Counted from the stretch's first letter, positions 1 to 5,230 are shown. The stretch: DNA of 5,374 nucleotides from Bacillota bacterium (GCA_023410885.1 JAEYPI010000151.1:1-5374), one strand, 5' to 3'. Made by a program: numbers and translations. The notes: generated from the sequence alone by a model not told the origin.

Positions 1-371
1 TCAGGCAAAATAAGCGCACAAGCGGTAATAAGACCCGAAATAGGATCAGCGCAGTAAAGAGCCTTATCTATTTTTCTTCTGCGCGGATAATTATTGAGCG
101 GATTATGAGCTCGAACCGCATATACAATGGTAGGATCAAACCCTAGCTGCTCCAGTATATCCCCACCCATCATGCCGTGAAGCTCCATCTTATTTTGGAT
201 TCGTTCAAGGTCAATATCATGAACAAGGCCGGCTATCCCCCAGAGCTCTGTATCCTCATTAAAGACTTCTGCCATTTTGCGCATAATTGACTCTACAGCT
301 AAACTGTGTTTAATAAGGTTCTGGTTTTCCAGACGGAGACTGAGTTCTTCCATTGCTCTGCTGCGATCCAT
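1..371 (-). CDS. HD-domain phosphohydrolase (HDIG-like), 3' end cut by window edge
   Basis: The first 123 codons of a minus-strand gene read without a stop to the window edge. The ATG at 371-369 follows a GGGAGGG ribosome binding site at 378-384. Visible metal-ligand candidates of an HD fold are His22 (in KHSLAVE), His51-Asp52 (in GLVHDID), His65 and His89 (in RAHNP), with Asp109 in YCADPISGLI. The order H...HD...H...H...D and the ADPISGLI motif match a widespread family of small bacterial HD hydrolases that are usually about 185-190 residues, so roughly 60 residues probably lie outside the window. Members are presumed metal-dependent phosphohydrolases of the cytosol; the substrate is unknown for most. 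The gene is divergent from queT. The family call is firm; the substrate cannot be stated. Confidence 0.88.
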   Translation of the reverse strand, partial: MDRSRAMEELSLRLENQNLIKHSLAVESIMRKMAEVFNEDTELWGIAGLVHDIDLERIQNKMELHGMMGGDILEQLGFDPTIVYAVRAHNPLNNYPRRRKIDKALYCADPISGLITACALILP

Positions 372-402
372 GGTTATCCCTCCCGTATTTGATACCATTT
401 TA

Positions 403-411
403 ATTATAACA
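403..411 (-). promoter_or_regulatory. extended -10 promoter of the HD-domain gene
   Basis: On the minus strand this reads TGTTATAAT, a perfect extended -10 (TG-N-TATAAT). Transcription would start near 396, giving a 5' leader of about 25 nt before the ATG at 371. No good -35 hexamer sits 16-18 bp upstream, which is tolerated with extended -10 promoters. The element overlaps the proximal copy of the direct repeat at 404-426. Confidence 0.6.
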
Positions 412-426
412 TGAAATGTTTCAATG
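404..426. repeat. 23-bp direct repeat, proximal copy
   Basis: This 23-bp segment begins TTATAACATGAAATG and ends TTTCAATG, and is identical to 455-477. The two copies are 51 bp apart, start to start. Its core, CATGAAA-TG-TTTCAATG, is an imperfect dyad (CAT-GAAA against TTTC-A-ATG). This copy contains most of the extended -10 of the HD gene, so a protein bound here would occlude that promoter. The regulatory role is inferred; the repeat itself is seen directly. Confidence 0.75.
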
Positions 427-454
427 CTCTCGGGTACTGTAACGCATTCTTCGC

Positions 455-477
455 TTATAACATGAAATGTTTCAATG
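455..477. repeat. 23-bp direct repeat, distal copy
   Basis: This is the second exact copy of the 23-bp repeat at 404-426. On the minus strand its -10-like part reads TGTTATAAG, one base off the consensus present in the proximal copy. It could be a second operator or a weak duplicated promoter for the HD gene. The flanks of the two copies differ, so the identity is confined to the 23 bp. Confidence 0.75.
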
Positions 478-515
478 TCTTCCATTATCCTATCTATCTC
501 TACCCATAATTGTTA

Positions 516-544
516 TTGCCAAAGGACATAATATCCGTTACAAT
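516..544 (+). promoter_or_regulatory. sigma-A-type promoter for queT
   Basis: TTGCCA (516-521) and TACAAT (539-544) are separated by exactly 17 bp. Transcription would begin near 549-553, producing a leader of about 125 nt before the queT start at 678. That leader coincides with the folded region annotated next. Confidence 0.65.
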
Positions 545-547
545 ACA

Positions 548-666
548 CTTCGTGGGTTATCCCATGCCAGTTCGCAATATCCTGGCTAGGCATCAGCCTT
601 AAAAAAACTACGAAGCTACGGTTGGCTCAGCAACAACAACCGTTATTTGCTTTTTCAAGCGAATAA
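548..666 (+). ncRNA. structured queT leader, riboswitch candidate (preQ1-type suspected)
   Basis: Several helices can be drawn by eye. (a) A closing helix pairs 548-555 (CTTCGTGG) with 608-615 (CTACGAAG), with one G-U. (b) GCCAG 566-570 pairs with CTGGC 582-586 around an 11-nt loop that starts TTCGC. (c) AGGC 588-591 pairs with GCCT 596-599. (d) ACGGTTG 618-624 pairs with CAACCGT 637-643. (e) TTATTTGCTT 643-652 pairs with AAGCGAATAA 657-666, with one wobble, and ends just before the ribosome binding site AAGGA at 668-672. The A-rich stretch TTAAAAAAACTA (599-610) resembles the conserved tail of class I preQ1 aptamers, and queT-family genes are a known target of preQ1 riboswitches. However, 12 nt separate helix b from the tail, which the canonical class I aptamer does not allow. 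The structure is supported; the ligand is inferred. Confidence 0.45.
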
Positions 667-677
667 AAAGGAAAGTT

Positions 678-1169
678 ATGAAATATTCAACCAAATATTT
701 AGTCCAAGCAGCGCTGATCGCTGCCCTTTATGCAACGCTTACCTTACTTCTAAGTCCTATTGGCTATGGCCCCATCCAATTTCGTATTTCTGAAGTACTC
801 ACTTTGTTACCCGTTATTTCATCTGCCTCCATTCCGGGTCTTTTTATCGGTTGTATTTTAGCCAATTGGCTTGGTGGCTTTGGCCTCGCCGATATTATTT
901 TTGGAAGCCTTGCGACACTTTTGGCTGCTATTTCTACTTATTTATTACGAAGAACACGTTTTCTTTATCCACTACCACCAGCAATCTTTAATGGTGTTAT
1001 TGTAGGGTCTTATATTTATTTGCTCTACGATAAAACCTATCCTATTGCATTGACGATGCTTTTTATAGGCGGCGCAGAAGCGGTTATATGCTATGGTTTT
1101 GGGCTTCCCCTAATCTCCTTCATCAGAAAAAGTCCCGGTCTTCGCAGAAGCCTCCACATCGATGAATAA
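678..1169 (+). CDS. queT: QueT-family queuosine precursor transporter (ECF S component)
   Basis: A 163-residue, very hydrophobic protein, the usual size for this family. It is the integral-membrane substrate-binding (S) component of an energy-coupling factor transporter thought to import a queuosine precursor such as preQ1 or preQ0; it would work with a shared EcfA/EcfA'/EcfT module encoded elsewhere. Membrane segments are visible at about 7-26, 47-66, 72-90, 100-118 and 122-145. Diagnostic motifs are QFRISEVLTLLP (34-45), which includes a charged Arg-Ile-Ser-Glu stretch, and the GLADIIFGSLATLLAA region (69-84). The C-terminus is short and basic (RKSPGLRRS). The ATG is chosen because AAGGA at 668-672 lies 5 nt upstream. 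The long structured leader suggests ligand-dependent control. The family call is strong by motif; the transported ligand is inferred from the family. Confidence 0.9.
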   Translation: MKYSTKYLVQAALIAALYATLTLLLSPIGYGPIQFRISEVLTLLPVISSASIPGLFIGCILANWLGGFGLADIIFGSLATLLAAISTYLLRRTRFLYPLPPAIFNGVIVGSYIYLLYDKTYPIALTMLFIGGAEAVICYGFGLPLISFIRKSPGLRRSLHIDE

Positions 1170-1214
1170 AAAAGGAATTGAAATTTAGTTGTTACCCATT
1201 TTGAAACGGTGGTA

Positions 1215-1220
1215 TATAAT
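1215..1220 (+). promoter_or_regulatory. -10 element of a promoter for the HD-GYP gene
   Basis: A perfect TATAAT lies 77 bp before the ATG at 1298. The overlapping TGG-TATATA (1210-1218) could also act as an extended -10. The best -35 candidates are poor (TTACCC at 1192-1197 with a 17-bp gap, or TTGTTA at 1189-1194 with a 20-bp gap). No clear terminator follows queT before this point, so readthrough from queT is possible as well. Confidence 0.45.
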
Positions 1221-1244
1221 TATCTGTTGTCTAGGTAAGAAATA

Positions 1245-1272
1245 GAAGAAGCCATTTCGAGTGGTTTTCTTT
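1245..1272 (+). promoter_or_regulatory. leader hairpin between the HD-GYP promoter and its start
   Basis: GAAGAAGCCA (1245-1254) pairs with TGGTTTTCTTT (1262-1272), using G-U pairs and one bulged T, around a 7-nt loop. The U-rich 3' side resembles a weak terminator. It could end queT readthrough transcripts or attenuate the downstream gene. It sits upstream of the AAGGAG at 1286-1291. Stability was not calculated. Confidence 0.25.
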
Positions 1273-1297
1273 ATAGTCAGACATTAAGGAGTTCTTC

Positions 1298-2386
1298 ATG
1301 AGACTTATCAGTTTAGACCAATTGAGTGGGGTCGAAGTCTTGGCGCAGGCCTTGCATGATCTCGAAGGGCGAAAACTATTAAATGCCGGTGTTACTTTAA
1401 AACCATCCATTGTACAAAAGCTTTTTGAAAAAGGGATTTCTAGCGTTTATATAGAGGATGAACTATCAGAAGGCATCACCGTGAACAGTCTGATAAGCGA
1501 AGATACAAAAATACGTGCAAAGCTTATCGTCAAAGAAGAAATGAATCGGCTTTCACAAAAGAAAGAGATCAATTATAACAATATGAGTGGCGTTGTCGAT
1601 TCAATCATGGATGACATTCTCACCCAAAGAGTAGATATCCTTAATGTCAAAGACATACGCATGCAGGATGAACAGACCTTTGCCCATTCCGTTAATGTCG
1701 CGGTTATGGCTATTACTTTAGCCACAAGGCTCTCCCTCCCTATTTCAAAAATAAAGAGCATCGCTATGGGAGCGCTGATGCATGACATCGGAAAAGCCCT
1801 TCTTCCAACAGAGCTTATGAACAAAACAGAACCTTTAAGCCCTTCTGAGCTCCTTGAAATGAAAAAACACCCCGTTTTAGGCTATAACATTATCAAAGAT
1901 GATAACGGGGCCCCAGCAACCACAAAGATAGCCGTCCTCATGCATCACGAACATATTAACGGGGGCGGATTTCCCATGGGACTCTCAAACGACAAAATCC
2001 ACTATTCTGCACGAATTCTTACAATCTGCGATGAATTCGATATCTCTATCAATGATAAGCAAAACAAAAGCGTCTTGCAGACCACCGATGCGGTGGAATA
2101 TCTCATAGGCGCTTCCGGTCATATTTTTGATAAAGCCATGGTAGATGAGTTTATTAAAATGATACCCATTTATCCTGAGGGAAGTATTGTGCTCTTAAGC
2201 AATGGTAATTTCGCAATCGTTGTTAAAAATAATAATATTAACCTAACAAGACCCGTTATCCGGGTTTTTTATAACCCAAAAACAAGGACAAAATTCAGTA
2301 GCACAAATATCATTGATTTATCCGAAGAATTATCCATAAAAATTATCAGAGAAATTAAAACGAATATAAATGAAATGATGGCGTAA
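1298..2386 (+). CDS. HD-GYP-type protein, probable cyclic-di-GMP phosphodiesterase
   Basis: A 362-residue cytosolic protein with no signal peptide or membrane segment. Residues about 1-110 form a mixed N-terminal region (RLISLDQLSGVEVLAQ...GRKLLNAG), the small beta-rich domain often preceding HD-GYP domains. The HD-GYP domain spans about 125-290. It contains His130 (FAHSVNVA), His162-Asp163 (HDIGK), His191 (HPVLGY), His216-His217-Glu218 (HHE) and Asp245 (RILTICDEFD), so the metal-binding set appears complete. The namesake motif is divergent: HHE is followed by INGGGFP (220-226) instead of the usual xDGxGYP. The tail (292-362; YPEGSIVLLSNG...RPVIRVFY) is a small beta-rich extension common in clostridial members. 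Family members hydrolyse c-di-GMP, some to GMP. The ATG follows AAGGAG at 1286-1291 with 6-nt spacing. The fold is certain; activity despite the altered GYP motif is inferred. Confidence 0.88.
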   Translation: MRLISLDQLSGVEVLAQALHDLEGRKLLNAGVTLKPSIVQKLFEKGISSVYIEDELSEGITVNSLISEDTKIRAKLIVKEEMNRLSQKKEINYNNMSGVVDSIMDDILTQRVDILNVKDIRMQDEQTFAHSVNVAVMAITLATRLSLPISKIKSIAMGALMHDIGKALLPTELMNKTEPLSPSELLEMKKHPVLGYNIIKDDNGAPATTKIAVLMHHEHINGGGFPMGLSNDKIHYSARILTICDEFDISINDKQNKSVLQTTDAVEYLIGASGHIFDKAMVDEFIKMIPIYPEGSIVLLSNGNFAIVVKNNNINLTRPVIRVFYNPKTRTKFSSTNIIDLSEELSIKIIREIKTNINEMMA

Positions 2387-2421
2387 GGACAAAGGGACTT
2401 TATTATCCCTTTGTCCTTACG
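2382..2421. terminator. perfect 16-bp inverted repeat between convergent genes, likely bidirectional terminator
   Basis: CGTAAGGACAAAGGGA (2382-2397) is exactly complementary to 2406-2421, with the 8-nt loop CTTTATTA. The TAA stop of the HD-GYP gene (2384-2386) is inside the left arm, and the stop of the gamma-subunit gene (2425-2427) lies just beyond the right arm. The position between two convergent genes fits a shared terminator. Neither side has a run of T after the stem, so it is not a textbook intrinsic terminator and may act by RNA stabilisation instead. Confidence 0.6.
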
Positions 2422-2424
2422 GCC

Positions 2425-2958
2425 TTAATAATCCATTCCGGCTTTTAGAAGCGCCATTTCTTCAGGAATCATATAGTGCTTTCTTTTTGGAAGAACACTA
2501 TAAAGGGCTTTTTCAAAGCTCTCTACTTCAATGCAGCCCGTTTCCTTAATCAGCTTTCCAAGAAGAATAATGTTGGAATACGTTTTATTACCGGCCTCAT
2601 TTGCCATTTGAGTAGCCGGAACCTCAACAACCTTAATGTCCGTCCTATTTGCTTTTTTCTGAACAAGTGAGCTATCAACGACTAAGACACCCTCGGGCTT
2701 CAGCCAGCTCTCAAATTTCTCCAGCGACGGGTTGTTCATGACAATCAACGCTGAGCAAGTATTAAGCACCGGTGAGGCAATGGCCTCCTCAGATATTTCA
2801 ACCATGCAATTGGCAGTGCCCCCACGCATTTCAGGGCCATAAGAAGGCAAGAACGAGACCTCCATATTGTCAAGCATTCCCGCATAAGCCAAGAGTCTCC
2901 CGGCTGAAAGAATGCCCTGACCGCCGAAGCCCGCAATAATAATTTCATGAAGAAACAT
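2425..2958 (-). CDS. 2-oxoacid:ferredoxin oxidoreductase, gamma subunit
   Basis: A 177-residue protein matching the usual length of separate gamma chains. It begins with a Rossmann-like glycine motif, AGFGGQGILSAGRLLA (9-24), and continues with PSYGPEMRGGTANC (38-51), the two signatures of this domain (also fused within single-chain pyruvate:ferredoxin oxidoreductases). The domain is thought to take part in CoA binding and subunit assembly. It is the last gene of the operon. Its ATG at 2958-2956 lies 3 nt past the beta stop, and its GGAGG overlaps the last codons of beta (LEV), which suggests translational coupling. The stop at 2425-2427 abuts the convergent stem-loop. The family is certain; which 2-oxoacid is used cannot be told from this chain. 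Confidence 0.92.
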   Translation of the reverse strand: MFLHEIIIAGFGGQGILSAGRLLAYAGMLDNMEVSFLPSYGPEMRGGTANCMVEISEEAIASPVLNTCSALIVMNNPSLEKFESWLKPEGVLVVDSSLVQKKANRTDIKVVEVPATQMANEAGNKTYSNIILLGKLIKETGCIEVESFEKALYSVLPKRKHYMIPEEMALLKAGMDY

Positions 2959-2961
2959 AGG

Positions 2962-3708
2962 CTAAACCTCCAAGTCTGCACCGACAAAACAGCCGAGCGG
3001 ATAATGTGCAATCAGTTCATTTTCAACACGCTTAAGGGATTCAATGGGATCAAGACCCCAGTTGGTAGGACAGGTTGATAAGATTTCAACCAATGAAAAG
3101 CCCTTACCGGCAGCCTGAACCTTAAACGCCTTTTTAACGGCTTCCTTTGCCTTGCGGATGTGCTTAATGTCATGGAGTGAAACCCGTTCAATGTAGGCAG
3201 GACCTTCAAGGGTAGCGAGCATTTCACTTACTCTGATAGGAAAACCATGATCTTTAGCATTTCTTCCAAAGGGAGAGGTAGTCGTCACCTGATTTAATAA
3301 GGTGGTGGGCGCCATTTGTCCCGAAGTCATGCCATAGATGGTGTTATTGATAAAAATTACGGTGATATTCTCCCCTCTTGCTGCTGCATGAACAATTTCT
3401 GCAGTACCGATGGCTGCAAGATCTCCATCTCCCTGATAAGTGAAAACGACATGATCGGGAAGACTTCTCTTAACGCCGGTACCCACTGCAGGCGCACGGC
3501 CATGGGGTGCCTGAATCATATCACAATTAAAATATAAGTAATTATTATAGGAACAACCAACAGGTGAAACACCTATTGTCTTGCCCTCAAGCCCAAGCTC
3601 ATCAATGGCCTCGGCCACAAGTCTGTGGGATATGCCATGGGTACAGCCGGGACAATAATGCATGGGTACATCGCACAATGCATGAGGTGCTTTAAAAACA
3701 ACTGCCAT
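2962..3708 (-). CDS. 2-oxoacid:ferredoxin oxidoreductase, beta (thiamine pyrophosphate) subunit
   Basis: A 248-residue catalytic chain that binds TPP/Mg and the [4Fe-4S] cluster next to it. The TPP motif is GDGDLAAIGTAEIVHAAAR (93-111) followed by INN (120-122), then IYGMTSGQMAPTT (124-136). The cluster ligands are probably Cys19 and Cys22 (CPGC), Cys52 (VGCSYNN) and Cys213 (STCPTNWG), the expected four-cysteine pattern. APHGRAPAVGTGVK (67-80) is also typical. The ATG at 3708-3706 follows GAGGAG with 8-nt spacing, 35 nt after the alpha stop. With alpha it forms the active core: the 2-oxoacid is decarboxylated on TPP and electrons pass via this cluster to the delta ferredoxin. The C-terminus, with Tyr-Pro-Leu-Gly-Cys, is unremarkable. 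Family calls are firm. The chain would be compatible with several 2-oxoacids. Confidence 0.93.
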   Translation of the reverse strand: MAVVFKAPHALCDVPMHYCPGCTHGISHRLVAEAIDELGLEGKTIGVSPVGCSYNNYLYFNCDMIQAPHGRAPAVGTGVKRSLPDHVVFTYQGDGDLAAIGTAEIVHAAARGENITVIFINNTIYGMTSGQMAPTTLLNQVTTTSPFGRNAKDHGFPIRVSEMLATLEGPAYIERVSLHDIKHIRKAKEAVKKAFKVQAAGKGFSLVEILSTCPTNWGLDPIESLKRVENELIAHYPLGCFVGADLEV

Positions 3709-3743
3709 TTACTTATCTCCTCTCTGATAAAGTGTAATCGGCT

Positions 3744-4808
3744 CTATCTGTGCTTCGCTCTGATTTCATTGACCTTGGACAAAATATTGTTCTGTGTGGG
3801 GATCATACCACCCATTCTTCCTGTGAAATAAACAGGCTTTCTCCCCTCCACAGTCAGTCTTACATCCTCGACCATTTGGCCGGCGCTCATCTCAACAGTT
3901 AAGAAGGCTTTAGTCGTATTCATCACCTTTTCAAAGCCCTCAACAGGAAAAGGCCATAGGGTGATGGGTCGTAAAAGCCCAAGCTTAATGCCCTGCTCAG
4001 CGGCTGTCTTAATAACACCTTTACAAATTCGAGCTACAGAACCATAGGCCACAAGAATGATTTCTGCATCCTCACAATTGTACAATTCATAGCGCTGCTC
4101 ATTAGCGCAGATGGTTTGATATTTATTTTGGAAGCCAATATTCCATTGCTCTAAAACAGCAGGATCAAGGTGAATGGAGGTAATGGTATTATGTGCGCGC
4201 TTATTGTCATGGCCACAAGCCGCCCAAGGCTTTTCAACAGCCTCAATCTTTTCTTCGTCCCTAAAATTAACTACTTCCATCATCTGACCTAATACACCAT
4301 CACCTAGAATCATGGTCAGAATACGATAACGATCGGAAATATTAAAGGCTTCCACTGTCAGCTCATAGAGCTCCTGAACACTGGCCGGAGCAAGAACCAC
4401 CATATGGTAATCCCCATGGCCACCACCCTTTGTGGACTGAAAATAATCGCTCTGAGAGGGTTGAATGCCACCTAGACCAGGTCCTCCGCGCATAATATTG
4501 ACGAGAACAGCTGGAAGCTGGGCCCCCGATGCATAGGAGATGCCTTCCTGCTTCAAGCTGATTCCTGGGCTTGAGGATGAGGTCATGACGCGCTTTCCTG
4601 CGCTTGCGGCACCGTAAACCATATTAATAGCAGAGACTTCACTCTCAGCCTGTAAAAATACGCCATTTACTTCAGGCATTCTCTTGGCCATATAATGTGC
4701 AATTTCAGTTTGTGGTGTGATAGGATAGCCGAAATAGTGGCGACATCCCGCACGAATTGCAGCTTCCGCTATGACCTCATTGCCTTTCATTAGAAGTTTT
4801 TGTCCCAT
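3744..4808 (-). CDS. vorB: 2-oxoacid:ferredoxin oxidoreductase, alpha subunit (VorB type)
   Basis: A 354-residue chain, close to the usual 350-355 for VorB-type proteins. Domain I carries GYPITPQTEI (27-36), QAESEVSAINM (53-63), TSSSSPGISLKQEG (76-89) and MRGGPGLGGIQPSQSD (106-121), strongly resembling proteins annotated as 3-methyl-2-oxobutanoate dehydrogenase subunit VorB. The transketolase-C-like domain starts near 249 and contains LLRPITLWPFP (278-288). It would bind the pyrophosphate side of TPP and the substrate. In-frame codons continue upstream to a TTG at 4841, but the ATG at 4808 is preferred: GAAGGAGG at 4817-4824 lies 8 nt before it, the extra 11 residues would encode that same site, and the extension would overlap the ferredoxin gene. 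Reaction by family: 2-oxoacid + CoA + oxidised ferredoxin to acyl-CoA + CO2 + reduced ferredoxin. The branched-chain substrate is inferred from similarity only. Confidence 0.9.
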   Translation of the reverse strand: MGQKLLMKGNEVIAEAAIRAGCRHYFGYPITPQTEIAHYMAKRMPEVNGVFLQAESEVSAINMVYGAASAGKRVMTSSSSPGISLKQEGISYASGAQLPAVLVNIMRGGPGLGGIQPSQSDYFQSTKGGGHGDYHMVVLAPASVQELYELTVEAFNISDRYRILTMILGDGVLGQMMEVVNFRDEEKIEAVEKPWAACGHDNKRAHNTITSIHLDPAVLEQWNIGFQNKYQTICANEQRYELYNCEDAEIILVAYGSVARICKGVIKTAAEQGIKLGLLRPITLWPFPVEGFEKVMNTTKAFLTVEMSAGQMVEDVRLTVEGRKPVYFTGRMGGMIPTQNNILSKVNEIRAKHR

Positions 4809-4816
4809 TGAGGGTT

Positions 4817-4824
4817 CCTCCTTC
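4817..4824 (-). promoter_or_regulatory. ribosome binding site fixing the alpha-subunit start
   Basis: On the minus strand this is GAAGGAGG, beginning at the last base of the ferredoxin reading frame and 8 nt before the ATG at 4808. It rules in favour of that ATG over the upstream TTG at 4841 and leaves only 16 nt between the two genes, consistent with coupled translation. Confidence 0.85.
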
Positions 4825-5031
4825 TCATTTTTCAACTTCAATTACGCAATCCGGGCAAATTGTTGCGCAAAAAGCACAACCAATGCATTTATCCATGTCG
4901 ACAACTTCGGCAGGATAATAACCTTTTGCATTAAGCTTTTCTGGATTTTCCCGAATGATTTTCTTAGGGCAAACATGAATGCACAGGCCGCAGCCCTTGC
5001 AACGCTCTTCCCTGAAAGTCACCTTCGCCAT
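4825..5031 (-). CDS. 2x[4Fe-4S] ferredoxin, delta subunit of the 2-oxoacid oxidoreductase
   Basis: A 68-residue bacterial-type ferredoxin and the first gene of the operon. Two cluster motifs are complete: Cys11-x2-Cys14-x2-Cys17-x3-Cys21-Pro and Cys49-x2-Cys52-x2-Cys55-x3-Cys59-Pro. One extra cysteine, Cys62, follows the second motif. The middle segment (Asn34-Ala-Lys-Gly-Tyr-Tyr-Pro) is typical of delta chains of four-subunit 2-oxoacid:ferredoxin oxidoreductases, which accept electrons from the beta-chain cluster and pass them to soluble ferredoxin. The ATG at 5031-5029 follows GAAGGAG (5039-5045) with 7-nt spacing. Alpha starts 16 nt downstream. Being encoded first and as a separate chain distinguishes this enzyme from single-chain pyruvate:ferredoxin oxidoreductase. 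Confidence 0.93.
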   Translation of the reverse strand: MAKVTFREERCKGCGLCIHVCPKKIIRENPEKLNAKGYYPAEVVDMDKCIGCAFCATICPDCVIEVEK

Positions 5032-5092
5032 ACTACAACTCCTTCTTTTCCCAAAATTCTGGTAACTCGTTATGATTAACGGGGAATGATAT

Positions 5093-5107
5093 TAAAGTGC
5101 AACTTTA
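5093..5107. repeat. 15-bp dyad TAAAGT-GCA-ACTTTA in the operon leader
   Basis: Perfect 6-bp arms surround a 3-bp centre. It lies just downstream of the predicted start point (about 5113) of the proximal promoter, a usual place for a repressor operator. Its inner AGTGCAA (5096-5102) is also the inverse partner of TTGCACT at 5138-5144. A role as a protein-binding site is inferred. Confidence 0.4.
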
Positions 5108-5119
5108 TATTCCACTTCA

Positions 5120-5128
5120 ATTATAACA
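5120..5128 (-). promoter_or_regulatory. proximal extended -10 promoter of the oxidoreductase operon
   Basis: On the minus strand this reads TGTTATAAT, identical to the element before the HD gene at 403-411. Transcription would start near 5113, leaving a leader of about 80 nt before the ferredoxin ATG at 5031. No convincing -35 is present. The element is flanked symmetrically by the half-sites AGTGCAA (5096-5102) and TTGCACT (5138-5144), and more closely by CACTT (5113-5117) and AAGTG (5129-5133). Confidence 0.6.
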
Positions 5129-5149
5129 AAGTGTTCATTGCACTGCATT

Positions 5150-5170
5150 AAAAGCCGTAAATGGCTTTTT
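5150..5170. terminator. terminator-like hairpin upstream of the oxidoreductase operon
   Basis: AAAAGCC (5150-5156) pairs with GGCTTTT (5163-5169) around the loop GTAAAT. On the plus strand the stem runs into TTTTT (5166-5170), as in an intrinsic terminator. On the minus strand the right arm also ends in TTTT, so it could work in both directions. It lies between the distal (5202-5230) and proximal (5120-5128) promoters, so it could attenuate transcripts from the distal promoter or insulate the operon. Confidence 0.5.
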
Positions 5171-5201
5171 ATAACAATGAATAATTATACAGCTTTTAAA
5201 T

Positions 5202-5230
5202 AGTTTAAAACTTATTCTTACTGTTGTCAA
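5202..5230 (-). promoter_or_regulatory. possible distal promoter of the oxidoreductase operon
   Basis: On the minus strand a perfect TTGACA (5230-5225) is followed after exactly 17 bp by TAAACT (5207-5202), which matches four of six -10 consensus bases. The start would be near 5195, giving a leader of about 165 nt that includes the hairpin at 5150-5170. The palindrome TGTTG-T-CAACA (5222-5232) covers the -35 and could be an operator. Confidence 0.4.

Noticed and set aside
372..547. CRISPR-like array from the two 23-bp repeats
   Set aside because: There are only two copies with one 28-bp gap, they overlap a promoter, and no cas genes are nearby.
1170..1297. Cyclic-di-GMP riboswitch before the HD-GYP gene
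   Set aside because: The conserved aptamer motifs are not present; only a small, imperfect hairpin can be drawn.
1573..1824. Open frame on the minus strand inside the HD-GYP gene
   Set aside because: It is antisense to conserved HD-GYP coding sequence, has no ribosome binding site and gives no family-like sequence.
2476..3831. Several open frames inside the beta and gamma genes (2476-2670 +, 2745-3011 -, 3012-3227 -, 3316-3537 +, 3625-3831 +)
   Set aside because: All lie in other frames of well-supported genes, with low-complexity or implausible residues and no credible start signals.
4809..4841. Alternative TTG start extending the alpha subunit by 11 residues
   Set aside because: The extension is translated from the GAAGGAGG ribosome binding site, overlaps the ferredoxin gene and makes the protein longer than usual for the family.
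4771..5079. Plus-strand open frame of 102 codons across the ferredoxin gene
   Set aside because: It is the complement of the alpha start and the ferredoxin with its conserved cysteine motifs; no ribosome binding site is present.
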